Source: Flavobacteriaceae bacterium UBA5079
GTDB taxonomy: Bacteria > Bacteroidota > Bacteroidia > Flavobacteriales > Flavobacteriaceae
Assembly (NCBI GenBank): GCA_002414705.1
Contig: DIAL01000103.1
Coordinates: forward strand, 9,832-24,037
Reading direction: 5' to 3'
Length of the DNA: 14,206 nucleotides
Translations under genes and position numbers: made by a program
Shown here: positions 1-7,857 of the stretch, one piece after another
How positions within the stretch are numbered: position 1 is the first letter of the stretch
How the letters are laid out: each line of letters starts with the position of its first letter
The notes under the pieces: generated by a model
Databases searched by the model: none
What the model saw: only the letters and a program-made list of their open reading frames with translations
Told to the model about the DNA's origin: nothing

Positions 1-1661
1 TAGATTATAAAACACCTTTATTAAGAGCGCTGCAAGCGGTAGATTCTGCTGCAGTTGATGTTTGTAAATATTTTGATAAAAATGTAAAGAAAGTTAATGC
101 GTCTCTTGGTTGGGAGCAAGAATACTTTTTAGTAGATAGTGCTTTAGCTGCTTCTAGACCTGATATTGTTTTAACGGGTCGTACTATGCTTGGGCATTCG
201 CCAGCTAAAGGTCAGCAGTTAGACGATCACTATTTCGGAACCATTCCAAGACGTGCTATGCAATTTATGCGTGACCTGGAAACAGAATGTATGTTATTAG
301 GTATTCCTGTAAAAACAAGACATAATGAGGTGGCGCCTAATCAATTTGAGTTAGCGCCAGTTTATGATGAAGCCAATTTAGCAGTAGATCATAATTCCTT
401 ATTAATGGACTTAATGGATAAAGTAGGTGAGCGTCATCATTTTAAAGTGCTTTTTCATGAAAAACCATATAAAGGTGTTAACGGTTCAGGAAAACATAAC
501 AACTGGAGTTTAACCACTGATACAGGTATTAATTTATTTGGACCAGGGAAAACACCAATGAGCAACTTACAGTTTCTAACGTTTTTCATTAATGCAATTA
601 AAGCGGTTTATGATAATGAAGAATTAATACGTGCTGCTATAGCTTCTGCTAGTAACGATCATCGTTTAGGTGCAAATGAAGCGCCTCCTGCAATTGTTTC
701 CGTTTTTATTGGTGAGCAATTAACCAATGTATTAAACGAGTTACAAAATGTAACGAATGGTAAATTATCTCCAGAAGAGAAAACCGATTTAAAACTGAAC
801 GTAGTTGGTAAAATACCTGAAATATTATTAGATAATACAGACAGAAATAGAACGTCTCCTTTCGCTTTTACTGGAAATAAATTTGAGTTTAGAGCAGTAG
901 GTTCTAAAGCCAATTGCGCTAATCCAATGACCGTTTTAAATACTATAATGGCTAGACAGTTAATAGATTTTAAAGTAGAAGTGGATGCCTTGATTAGTGA
1001 GAAAAACCTTAAAAAGGATGAAGCTATTTTTAATGTGTTACGTGAATATATTAAACATTCTCAAAATATTTTATTCGAAGGGAATGGTTATGGTGAAGCT
1101 TGGGAAATAGAAGCTAAAAAACGTGGTTTAAGTAATAATAAGACCACTCCAGAAGCTTTAAAAGCTAAAATATCTGAAAAAACAATTAAACTTTTTGAGG
1201 ATTTAGGGGTTATGAATCGTATAGAATCTGAAGCGCGCTACGAAATTGAAATGGAAGACTATGTGCTTCGTATTCAAATTGAAGGTCGTGTGTTGGGTGA
1301 TATTGCCAGAAATCATATTGTGCCAGTTGCCGTACGTTACCAAAATATATTGATCAAGAATGTAAAAGGCTTAAAAGATATTTATGGTGATGATTTTAAA
1401 AAGTTCGGTCAAGAGCAATTGCATTTAATTGAAGAGATTTCAGAACACATTGCAGCTATTAATTCCAACGTTACATTAATGATTAATGAGCGTAAATTAG
1501 CGAATGTAATCGAGGAAATTGATAAAAAAGCTGAAGCGTATTGCTTTAAAGTAAAGCCGCTTTTTGATGACATAAGATACCATTGTGATAAATTAGAATT
1601 GTTAGTGGATGATGAGCTTTGGCCACTCACTAAATACAGAGAATTATTGTTTACCAAATAA
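1..1661 (+). CDS. glnN: Glutamine synthetase type III, C-terminal part (5' end outside window)
   Basis: ATP-dependent ligation of ammonia to glutamate, the entry point of nitrogen assimilation, in the cytoplasm. The open frame runs from base 3 without a stop, so the gene begins upstream of the window; the ATG at 186 is internal because the residues before it (including GWEQEYFLVD) are already typical GSIII sequence. About 552 codons are present of a family length near 730. Visible catalytic-fold motifs are EVAPNQFELAP (from base 327), NGSGKHNNWS (480-509, the ATP/glutamate-binding NGSG-H signature) and EFRAVGS (near 885-905, substrate-binding arginine). The long helical C-terminal extension after these is characteristic of GSIII and absent from GSI. 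A strong terminator follows 27 bases after the stop. GSIII is the usual form in Bacteroidetes. Regulation cannot be judged because the promoter is outside the window. Confidence 0.95.
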   Translation, partial: DYKTPLLRALQAVDSAAVDVCKYFDKNVKKVNASLGWEQEYFLVDSALAASRPDIVLTGRTMLGHSPAKGQQLDDHYFGTIPRRAMQFMRDLETECMLLGIPVKTRHNEVAPNQFELAPVYDEANLAVDHNSLLMDLMDKVGERHHFKVLFHEKPYKGVNGSGKHNNWSLTTDTGINLFGPGKTPMSNLQFLTFFINAIKAVYDNEELIRAAIASASNDHRLGANEAPPAIVSVFIGEQLTNVLNELQNVTNGKLSPEEKTDLKLNVVGKIPEILLDNTDRNRTSPFAFTGNKFEFRAVGSKANCANPMTVLNTIMARQLIDFKVEVDALISEKNLKKDEAIFNVLREYIKHSQNILFEGNGYGEAWEIEAKKRGLSNNKTTPEALKAKISEKTIKLFEDLGVMNRIESEARYEIEMEDYVLRIQIEGRVLGDIARNHIVPVAVRYQNILIKNVKGLKDIYGDDFKKFGQEQLHLIEEISEHIAAINSNVTLMINERKLANVIEEIDKKAEAYCFKVKPLFDDIRYHCDKLELLVDDELWPLTKYRELLFTK

Positions 1662-1687
1662 CAATAAACATCTGTAAATTAAGATTA

Positions 1688-1715
1688 AACGCCCTGCTTT
1701 TGTAGGGCGTTTTTC
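1688..1715 (+). terminator. Rho-independent terminator of glnN
   Basis: Perfect 8-bp stem AACGCCCT (1688-1695) / AGGGCGTT (1704-1711) with an 8-nt loop; the T run starts inside the stem (1710-1714). It is GC-rich against an AT-rich background and lies 27 bases after the glutamine synthetase stop. Confidence 0.9.
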
Positions 1716-1807
1716 ATAGTATGATGCCTCAATTATGTATTTTATCTGATATAATTTGTAAGTCAACGAAAATATAATTTTCCAATCAAATCTTTGTAAA
1801 TAAATCG

Positions 1808-1815
1808 TATTTTTG
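1808..1815 (+). promoter_or_regulatory. Candidate Bacteroidetes -7 promoter element for the 45-aa peptide gene
   Basis: TATTTTTG fits the Bacteroidetes -7 consensus TAnnTTTG exactly. Transcription would start near 1822, leaving a leader of about 23 nt before the ATG at 1845 and excluding the upstream in-frame ATG at 1818. I find no clear TTG element 17-23 bases further upstream, so the promoter is inferred from one half only. Confidence 0.5.
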
Positions 1816-1844
1816 ATATGCTATTAATCATTACATACTACTTT

Positions 1845-1982
1845 ATGAAAAGGCTTATTATAAGTGTTCTTATGCTTATGGCTGCTACCCTGATTTTTTC
1901 TCAGGCTAAAGATTCTCTAGAAGACAATACGTCACAACAAGAGGTTGTTAGTCAAGAAGAAATACCAACAACATTAGGGTAA
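1845..1982 (+). CDS. Small secreted peptide, 45 aa, unknown function
   Basis: I do not recognise this gene. The product starts MKRLIISVLMLMAATLIFSQ and reads as a classic signal peptide: two basic residues, a hydrophobic core over about residues 4-18, and a likely cleavage after SQA (residue 21). The mature part would be only about 24 residues, acidic and Gln/Glu/Ser-rich (KDSLEDNTSQQEVV), ending PTTLG. There is no lipobox cysteine. It has a -7 element upstream and a very strong terminator 28 bases after the stop, so it appears to be its own transcription unit of about 250 nt. The Flavobacteriia often carry such short signal-peptide ORFs; it could also be a relic of a longer secreted protein, but no matching continuation is seen after the stop. 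Start chosen at the second of two in-frame ATGs because the first lies upstream of the predicted transcript start. Confidence 0.6.
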   Translation: MKRLIISVLMLMAATLIFSQAKDSLEDNTSQQEVVSQEEIPTTLG

Positions 1983-2009
1983 TATTTTGTCAGCCTAGTT
2001 GTTGAAACT

Positions 2010-2071
2010 ACCATATTTAAATTTTAAAGGATTTAAAAAAAAATACTTTAAAATTTAGATATGGTTTTTTT
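2010..2071 (+). terminator. Long-stem rho-independent terminator
   Basis: Left arm 2010-2029 and right arm 2046-2065 pair over 20 bp with a single G-U wobble, closing a 16-nt A-rich loop, and are followed by seven T (2065-2071). The position just after the 45-aa peptide gene suggests it ends that transcript and insulates the downstream outer-membrane protein gene. Confidence 0.85.
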
Positions 2072-2147
2072 ATGACCTTAAATTTCAGTCTGTTGCAGTG
2101 TTCTTATAGGATATTTATTATATTGCTGACTTGTTAAAAAGCAGATA

Positions 2148-2849
2148 ATGAGAATCCTTTCTAAAAAATGGCCATTTTTAATCCAAGTAAAGTGGTTTAT
2201 TGGTTTATTAGTTCCAGTAGTGTTTTTAAATACGACTAATAGTTTAGCTCAAAATAATTCAAATACTGTTCAAGAAAGCCCATGGCCAAAAACAGATTTT
2301 TATGATTATCGTGGAACGCATGCTGTCTCTACAATGTTAGGTACAGCTATTATGAATGGCGATTATTCCAATCCTGAATTTGGTATATATATGGGTGTTG
2401 GTTATAAAAAGTCAATTATTCCTCACCTTAATGTGAATCTAAACTTTAATAAGTTTAATTTAGTTTATAAGGATTTATTCAATAACGGCTTTATGTCTTT
2501 CGATTTGAATGTCGAAGCTTTAGTTTTTCCACATAATCGTTTTTCGCCGTATATTTTTCTTGGTAGCGGTATAAATGCCTCTAATTATTTTGAAGCAGTA
2601 GATCCTAAAGTACAAGGTGGTATTGGTTTGGATTATGTAGTTTATGAAGGTTTAAGTTTTAGAATTTTTGGTGAATATAATCAAGCTTTTACAGATGAGC
2701 TAGATGATAGAATTTATGGTGATGCTGATGATACCTATTGGCGAATAGCTTGTGGTGTGAATATCCATTTCGGTGGTGAAAAGAAAAAAGCTAAATTATT
2801 AAACGCTGTGCCAACTATTATTAAATCTAATCCAATTCCTACTGATTAA
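2148..2849 (+). CDS. Outer-membrane beta-barrel family protein (unnamed)
   Basis: Predicted secreted, probably an outer-membrane beta-barrel of 233 aa; specific role unknown. The N-terminus has basic residues (RILSKKW) then a hydrophobic stretch at about 17-30 and a plausible cleavage after SLAQ (residue 35). The mature part alternates polar and hydrophobic residues in short strands rich in Gly, Tyr and Phe (GIYMGVGYKKS, YIFLGSGINAS, GGIGLDYVVYEGLSFRIFGEY, WRIACGVNIHFGG), a pattern of 8-stranded OmpA/OmpX-type barrels. The barrel appears to close at about residue 210 (VNIHFGG), followed by a short lysine-rich periplasmic-type tail. A weak promoter candidate lies upstream: TTG at 2093-2095, 23-bp spacer, TATATTG at 2119-2125. 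The barrel interpretation rests on strand pattern only; the open frame and signal peptide are clear. Confidence 0.8.
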   Translation: MRILSKKWPFLIQVKWFIGLLVPVVFLNTTNSLAQNNSNTVQESPWPKTDFYDYRGTHAVSTMLGTAIMNGDYSNPEFGIYMGVGYKKSIIPHLNVNLNFNKFNLVYKDLFNNGFMSFDLNVEALVFPHNRFSPYIFLGSGINASNYFEAVDPKVQGGIGLDYVVYEGLSFRIFGEYNQAFTDELDDRIYGDADDTYWRIACGVNIHFGGEKKKAKLLNAVPTIIKSNPIPTD

Positions 2850-2863
2850 TAAATAACAATTCT

Positions 2864-2871
2864 TATTTTTG
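2864..2871 (+). promoter_or_regulatory. Bacteroidetes -7 element for purM
   Basis: TATTTTTG exactly matches TAnnTTTG, and the extended string TATTTTTGTGG is repeated in front of prfA (8935-8945). Transcription would begin near 2878, about 11 nt before the ATG at 2889. The element overlaps a GTG triplet (2871) in frame with purM, which therefore cannot serve as the start codon of this transcript. No clear TTG element is seen upstream. Confidence 0.6.
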
Positions 2872-2888
2872 TGGCTCAATACCATGAT

Positions 2889-4070
2889 ATGAGTCAAGAA
2901 GTAAGTAAACGATATGCGCAAAGAGGTGTTTCTGCCTCAAAAGAAGATGTTCACAACGCTATTAAAAATATAGATAAAGGCTTGTTTCCAAAAGCTTTCT
3001 GTAAAATAGTTCCTGATTATTTAACAAACGATTCTAACTATTGCCTAATCATGCACGCAGATGGTGCTGGTACAAAATCCTCATTGGCATATATGTATTG
3101 GAAAGAAACGGGTGATTTGTCTGTTTGGAAGGGGATTGCGCAAGATGCGTTAATTATGAATATTGACGACTTATTGTGTGTAGGTGCAACTGATAATATT
3201 ATGCTATCGTCTACCATTGGTCGAAATAAAAATAATATTCCTGGTGAAGTACTTTCGGCTATTATTAATGGTACAGAAGAACTAATTGCCGATTTAAAGT
3301 CCTTTGGTGTTACTATTCATTCTACAGGTGGAGAAACTGCTGATGTTGGCGATTTGGTGCGAACCATTATTGTCGATTCTACTGTAACTGCACGCATGAA
3401 ACGCAAAGATGTTATTAATAATGCAAACATAAAACCTGGCGATGTTATTGTGGGCCTTGAATCTTTTGGTCAGGCAACCTACGAAAAAAGTTATAATGGA
3501 GGCATGGGAAGTAACGGACTAACATCTGCAAGACATGATGTGTTCCATAACTATTTAGCCAAAAAATATCCGGAGAGTTTTGATGCAGCCGTTCCTAGTG
3601 ATTTGGTGTATTCTGGAGCTATGAAATTAACAGATAATGTGCCAAATTCTCCTATAGACGCTGGGAAATTGGTGTTATCTCCAACGCGAACCTATGCGCC
3701 AATTATTAAGGCTATTTTAGATAAATATACAAGTGAAACCATTCATGGAATGGTGCATTGTAGTGGAGGAGCGCAAACTAAAATTTTGCATTTTATTGAT
3801 AATCTTCATATTATAAAAGATAATTTATTTCCAGTACCTCCTTTGTTTAAGTTAATACAAGAACAATCTAAAACAGATTGGAAGGAAATGTATCAAGTCT
3901 TTAATTGTGGTCATCGGATGGAGTTGTATGTAGATTCAAAAGTTGCAGATGCTATTATAGAAATTTCAAAATTCTATAATGTTGATGCTAAAATAGTTGG
4001 TCGCGTGGAAGCTGCTTCCGAAAAAAAATTAACAATAAAAAGTGAATTTGGGGAGTTTATATATCAATAA
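2889..4070 (+). CDS. purM: Phosphoribosylformylglycinamidine cyclo-ligase (AIR synthase), long Bacteroidetes form
   Basis: Fifth step of de novo purine synthesis: ATP-dependent ring closure of FGAM to aminoimidazole ribonucleotide, in the cytoplasm. The protein has the AIR-synthase two-domain layout: N-terminal half with DGAGTKS (58-64), the acidic NIDDLLCVGA (91-100) and TGGETADVGD (147-156, nucleotide/metal loop); C-terminal half with GSNGLTSAR (207-215), GMVHCSGGAQTKIL (287-300) and FNCGHRMELYV (338-348). At 393 aa it is longer than the roughly 345-aa proteobacterial PurM, as is usual in Bacteroidetes, where it is sometimes annotated only as AIR-synthase related. The reading frame can be extended to a GTG at 2871, but that triplet is part of the predicted -7 element, so I place the start at ATG 2889, which begins the conserved MSQEVSKRYAQRGV. 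The DUF3078 gene follows after 28 bases and is probably co-transcribed by read-through. Confidence 0.88.
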   Translation: MSQEVSKRYAQRGVSASKEDVHNAIKNIDKGLFPKAFCKIVPDYLTNDSNYCLIMHADGAGTKSSLAYMYWKETGDLSVWKGIAQDALIMNIDDLLCVGATDNIMLSSTIGRNKNNIPGEVLSAIINGTEELIADLKSFGVTIHSTGGETADVGDLVRTIIVDSTVTARMKRKDVINNANIKPGDVIVGLESFGQATYEKSYNGGMGSNGLTSARHDVFHNYLAKKYPESFDAAVPSDLVYSGAMKLTDNVPNSPIDAGKLVLSPTRTYAPIIKAILDKYTSETIHGMVHCSGGAQTKILHFIDNLHIIKDNLFPVPPLFKLIQEQSKTDWKEMYQVFNCGHRMELYVDSKVADAIIEISKFYNVDAKIVGRVEAASEKKLTIKSEFGEFIYQ

Positions 4071-4098
4071 ACTATAATTCTTCCAAAAGGGTATTTCC

Positions 4099-5067
4099 AT
4101 GCATAGAAGTTTCTTTATTATTTTTATTTTACTAGTTCAATTAGTAAGTGCGCAACCAGATTCGCTTTACTTTAAGCCAGCAACTAACCCAAATATTCCT
4201 GTTTGGACAAATACCAATACAGCTGGATTGGATATTAATGAGGTGGCTTTTGTTAACTGGAATTCAGGTGGTAGTAACTCTATTTCCGCGTTAATTGGAC
4301 TGAATAGTGTGTTGCGTTATGAATACCGTAATTTTATTTGGGATAGTAATTTATTGGCTCGCTATGGACTTAATAAACAAGAAGAGCAGGAGTTTAGAAA
4401 AACAGACGATTTACTCGAAATCCGTTCTAGTTTAGGTTTCCGAAAAAATAAGCGAACCAATTGGTATTATTCAGCACGCTTCAATTTTAAAACCCAATTT
4501 GCCAATGGTTACAACTATCCAAACACATCTAACGAGATTTCAAAATTTATGGCACCTGGTTATTTGTTTTTAGGAGGTGGTGTTGAATATGGTAAGAATA
4601 TTGATAAATTTTCCATGTATTTTTCTCCTTTAACGCTTAAAACAACATTTGTTTTTGACGAAGCATTGTCTGATGCTGGATCTTTTGGTGTTTTGCCAGC
4701 AGAATATGATGCAGATGGAAACCTAATTCGGTCTGGCGAACGCGTTAGAAAAGAACTAGGTGTGTTGCTAACCAGTGCTTACGAAACAGAACTTTTTGAA
4801 AATGTTGCCATTCGGAATCTAATGAGTTTTTATACGGATTATATTAACGATTTTGGAAATGTTGATATCGATTGGGAAATTGTTTTCGATTTTAGAGTAA
4901 ATAATTTCGTTCGTGCCACTTTGGGTTCACACTTAAGATATGATAACGATGTTAAAGTTCAAGAGGAAGTTGTGAATACGGAAACCGATGAAACAGAGTT
5001 TGTTGGGTTAGGTGCTCGTGTTCAATGGAAACAATTATTAGGAGTAGGTGTTGTTTATGAATTTTAA
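4099..5067 (+). CDS. DUF3078-type outer-membrane protein
   Basis: Predicted outer-membrane beta-barrel of 322 aa, function unknown; matches my recollection of the Bacteroidetes DUF3078 family. The signal peptide MHRSFFIIFILLVQLVSA ends at about residue 18. Conserved-looking features are DINEVAFVNWNSGGSNSISAL near residues 46-66 and repeated amphipathic strands throughout (RYEYRNFIWDSNLLARYGL, WYYSARFNFKTQF, GYLFLGGGVEYG, FSMYFSPLTLKTTFVF). The last residues LLGVGVVYEF form a strand with a terminal Phe, the usual signal for the BAM assembly machinery. It lies 28 bases after purM with no terminator between, so transcription from the purM promoter is likely, although no metabolic link is evident. 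The nrdJ promoter begins 13 bases after its stop. Confidence 0.85.
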   Translation: MHRSFFIIFILLVQLVSAQPDSLYFKPATNPNIPVWTNTNTAGLDINEVAFVNWNSGGSNSISALIGLNSVLRYEYRNFIWDSNLLARYGLNKQEEQEFRKTDDLLEIRSSLGFRKNKRTNWYYSARFNFKTQFANGYNYPNTSNEISKFMAPGYLFLGGGVEYGKNIDKFSMYFSPLTLKTTFVFDEALSDAGSFGVLPAEYDADGNLIRSGERVRKELGVLLTSAYETELFENVAIRNLMSFYTDYINDFGNVDIDWEIVFDFRVNNFVRATLGSHLRYDNDVKVQEEVVNTETDETEFVGLGARVQWKQLLGVGVVYEF

Positions 5068-5080
5068 AAAAAAATAATTA

Positions 5081-5114
5081 TTTGTTAACTTTTTTATGTT
5101 GATAAGTAATTTTG
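5081..5114 (+). promoter_or_regulatory. Bacteroidetes-type promoter of nrdJ
   Basis: TTTG at 5081-5084, a 22-bp spacer, then TAATTTTG at 5107-5114, which fits TTG-N17-23-TAnnTTTG in both halves. This is the most complete promoter in the window. Expected start near 5120, giving a leader of about 120 nt. The 12-bp perfect palindrome AAATAATTATTT (5072-5083) overlaps the upstream element and could be an operator, although AT-only palindromes also arise by chance. Confidence 0.65.
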
Positions 5115-5169
5115 TTCCTGATTATCAAATAATTACATGTTTTTCTTGTAAACTTCATGATTTTTATTT

Positions 5170-5213
5170 CGAATTAAGTTTAAAATTTTTACGTTATTTA
5201 CAATTCGTAAAAA
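5170..5213 (+). promoter_or_regulatory. Inverted repeats in the nrdJ leader (possible alternative hairpins)
   Basis: Two stems share bases and so exclude one another: TTTTTACG (5186-5193) / CGTAAAAA (5206-5213), 8 bp with a 12-nt loop, and CGAATT (5170-5175) / AATTCG (5202-5207), 6 bp. Both lie in the predicted untranslated leader, 27 nt or more before the start codon. No cobalamin-riboswitch B12 box (GCC-ACTG type) is visible, so I do not call a riboswitch. Confidence 0.3.
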
Positions 5214-5240
5214 GCTATAAAATTTTAAACAATATAATCC

Positions 5241-7799
5241 ATGCCAACACAAACCAAAACCCTTACAAAACCAAAAACATACACACAAGAAGAAGCTTTT
5301 GATGCTTCTGTAAAATACTTCAAAGGCGATGATCTTGCTGCGCGAGTATGGATTAATAAATATGCCTTAAAGGATTCTCAAGGAAATATCTACGAATTAA
5401 CACCTAACGATATGCATTCGCGTATTGCTAAAGAAATTGCACGAGTAGAAGCACGTTATCCAAATCCAATGTCTGAACAAGAGATTTTCGATTTAATAAA
5501 AGACTTTAAATATATCGTGCCACAAGGAAGTCCTATGGCTGGAATTGGAAATCCATACCAAACGGGTTCCTTATCTAATTGTTTTGTAATTGGTAATGAT
5601 GGCGATTCAGATTCTTATGGAGGAATTATGAAAATAGATCAGGAACAAGTACAATTAATGAAACGTCGTGGAGGTGTTGGTCATGATTTATCACATATTC
5701 GCCCAAAAGGTTCTCCTGTTAAAAATTCAGCCTTAACATCCACAGGTATTGTGCCGTTTATGGAGCGTTATTCTAATTCCACGCGTGAGGTTGCTCAAGA
5801 TGGTCGTCGTGGTGCTTTAATGTTATCGGTTTCAATAAATCATCCAGATTCAGAGGATTTTATTGATGCTAAATTAGAGCAAGGTAAAGTAACTGGTGCA
5901 AACGTGTCGGTTCGTATTGATGATGCATTTATGAAAGCTGTTAAAAATAATGGTAATTACACACAAACGTATCCTATATTTAGTAGCAATCCAAAAGTTT
6001 CTAAAACAATAGATGCCAACGGTATTTGGAAGAAAATTGTCCACAATGCGTGGAAATCTGCTGAACCTGGAATTCTGTTTTGGGATACCATTATTAATGA
6101 ATCCGTTCCCGATTGTTATGCAGATTTAGGGTATAAAACAGTGTCTACAAATCCATGTGGCGAAATTCCATTATGCCCTTATGACTCGTGTCGTTTGTTG
6201 GCTATCAACTTATTATCCTATGTTGAAAATCCGTTTACAAAACATGCGTCATTTAATTTCGAGTTATTTAAAAAGCACGTGGTTGTTGCACAGCGAATTA
6301 TGGATGATGTTATCGATTTAGAATTAGAAAAAATAGATGCTATTTTAGAAAAAATAGATGCAGATCCAGAACAAGCAGAGATTAAAGCTACAGAACGTAA
6401 CTTGTGGGTAAATATTCAGAAAAAAGCTGAAGAGGGTAGAAGAACTGGTATTGGCATTACTGCCGAAGGTGATATGCTAGCGGCTTTAGGTATTCAATAT
6501 GGTAGTGAAACTGGAAATGCATTTTCTGTTGAAGTTCATAAAACATTAGCTATAGAAACGTATCGTGCATCTGTTATGGCGGCTAAAGAACGTGGTGCTT
6601 TTGCTATTTTCGATTCAGAACGCGAGAAAAACAACCCGTTTATACTTCGCTTAAAAGAAGCAGATGAAAAATTATATTTCGATATGTTGGAGTATGGTCG
6701 TCGTAATATTGCTTTGTTAACCATTGCACCTACAGGAACTACCAGTTTAATGACGCAAACATCTTCCGGTATTGAGCCTGTTTTCATGCCAGTTTACAAG
6801 CGTAGACGTAAAGTAAATCCAAATGATAAACATGTGCGTGTAGATTTCGTAGATGAGGTTGGAGATTCTTGGGAAGAATATGTCGTATTTCATCACCGTT
6901 TTAAGCAATGGATGGAAGTTAATGGGATTGATTCTTCTAAAAATTTCACACAAGAAGAATTAGATGTGCTTATTAAAGAATCACCTTATTACAAAGCAAC
7001 ATCCAATGATGTTGATTGGTTAAGTAAAGTTACTATGCAGGGTGCTGTGCAAAAATGGGTAGATCATTCTATTAGTGTAACTATCAATTTACCAAACGAT
7101 GTAACTGAAGAATTGGTAGGCGATTTATACCTGAAAGCATGGGAAGTTGGTTGTAAAGGTGTTACTGTTTATCGTGATGGATCTCGCTCTGGAGTACTTA
7201 TTTCAAACGACGAGAAAAAGGAAGAAAGTCAAGCTGAAACCTTAACAAATTTCCCTGTAAAACGTCCAGAAGTTTTGGAGGCTGATGTGGTTCGTTTTCA
7301 GAATAAAAAAGAAAAATGGATTGCTTTTATCGGTTTAATTGATGGAAAACCGTACGAGATTTTTACTGGATTGGCAGATGATGAAGATGGTATTTTAATT
7401 CCACGGTGGGCAGAAAATGGCGTCATTATGAAAAGCAGAAATGAAGATGGGACGTCTCGTTACGATTTTCAATATGAAAACAAACGTGGCTACAAAACTA
7501 CTATTGAAGGCTTATCACATAAATTTAATCCCGAATATTGGAACTATGCGAAGTTAATTTCTAGTACGTTACGACATGGAATGCCAATTGATAATATTGT
7601 GGAATTAATTAATAGTTTGCAATTAGATACGGAGTCTATTAATACATGGAAAAATGGTGTTGGTCGTGCGTTAAAGCGTTACGTTGCCGATGGTACAAAA
7701 GCCAAAGGGCATAGATGTTCAAACTGTGAATCTGAAAATTTAATTTACCAAGAAGGTTGCCTGACTTGTAAAGATTGTGGCTCTTCTAAATGTGGGTAA
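5241..7799 (+). CDS. nrdJ: Adenosylcobalamin-dependent ribonucleoside-diphosphate reductase (class II)
   Basis: Reduces ribonucleotides to deoxyribonucleotides for DNA synthesis, using adenosylcobalamin to form the active-site thiyl radical; it needs no oxygen and no small subunit. 852 aa, typical for the large NrdJ form. Seen: SLSNCFV with C114 and YDSC with C317 as the likely reducible pair; NPCGE (304-308) with N304, radical C306 and E308; the LLTIAPTGTTSLM loop (492-504) that binds substrate phosphates; and a C-terminal cysteine cluster C826, C829, C840, C843, C846, C851 typical of class II enzymes, probably combining zinc binding with disulfide re-reduction. Residues 362-375 carry a 7-residue tandem duplication (LEKIDA twice). 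ATG 5241 is the first usable start after the promoter; no Shine-Dalgarno is seen. It is a single-gene unit with its own promoter, long leader and terminator. No nrdA/nrdB or cobalamin genes adjoin it. Confidence 0.95.
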   Translation: MPTQTKTLTKPKTYTQEEAFDASVKYFKGDDLAARVWINKYALKDSQGNIYELTPNDMHSRIAKEIARVEARYPNPMSEQEIFDLIKDFKYIVPQGSPMAGIGNPYQTGSLSNCFVIGNDGDSDSYGGIMKIDQEQVQLMKRRGGVGHDLSHIRPKGSPVKNSALTSTGIVPFMERYSNSTREVAQDGRRGALMLSVSINHPDSEDFIDAKLEQGKVTGANVSVRIDDAFMKAVKNNGNYTQTYPIFSSNPKVSKTIDANGIWKKIVHNAWKSAEPGILFWDTIINESVPDCYADLGYKTVSTNPCGEIPLCPYDSCRLLAINLLSYVENPFTKHASFNFELFKKHVVVAQRIMDDVIDLELEKIDAILEKIDADPEQAEIKATERNLWVNIQKKAEEGRRTGIGITAEGDMLAALGIQYGSETGNAFSVEVHKTLAIETYRASVMAAKERGAFAIFDSEREKNNPFILRLKEADEKLYFDMLEYGRRNIALLTIAPTGTTSLMTQTSSGIEPVFMPVYKRRRKVNPNDKHVRVDFVDEVGDSWEEYVVFHHRFKQWMEVNGIDSSKNFTQEELDVLIKESPYYKATSNDVDWLSKVTMQGAVQKWVDHSISVTINLPNDVTEELVGDLYLKAWEVGCKGVTVYRDGSRSGVLISNDEKKEESQAETLTNFPVKRPEVLEADVVRFQNKKEKWIAFIGLIDGKPYEIFTGLADDEDGILIPRWAENGVIMKSRNEDGTSRYDFQYENKRGYKTTIEGLSHKFNPEYWNYAKLISSTLRHGMPIDNIVELINSLQLDTESINTWKNGVGRALKRYVADGTKAKGHRCSNCESENLIYQEGCLTCKDCGSSKCG

Positions 7800-7824
7800 A
7801 ACATAAGAGTTTATAAAAATGAAG

Positions 7825-7857
7825 AAACGCTATTTCTAAAGAGGTAGCGTTTTTTAT
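7825..7857 (+). terminator. Rho-independent terminator of nrdJ
   Basis: AAACGCTA (7825-7832) pairs with TAGCGTTT (7845-7852); four more inner pairs (two G-U) extend this to a 12-bp stem with the tetraloop TAAA. T run at 7850-7855. On the minus strand a T run follows only after a 5-nt gap, so it may also help end the convergent ABC unit. Confidence 0.88.

Noticed and set aside
186..188. ATG at 186 as the start of glutamine synthetase
   Set aside because: The frame is open back to base 3 and encodes conserved glutamine synthetase sequence before this codon, so it is internal.
1818..1844. Upstream in-frame ATG for the 45-aa peptide (9 extra residues)
   Set aside because: It lies between the -7 element and the expected transcript start, and the extra residues would spoil the signal peptide, which fits best from ATG 1845.
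5115..5240. Cobalamin riboswitch before nrdJ
   Set aside because: The leader is nearly all A/T and lacks the B12-box GCCACTG-type sequence and the GC-rich helices of that class.
5096..5302. 68-codon plus-strand open frame in front of nrdJ
   Set aside because: It overlaps the nrdJ promoter, leader and first codons in another frame, and its product has no coherent protein pattern. The nrdJ frame is unambiguous.
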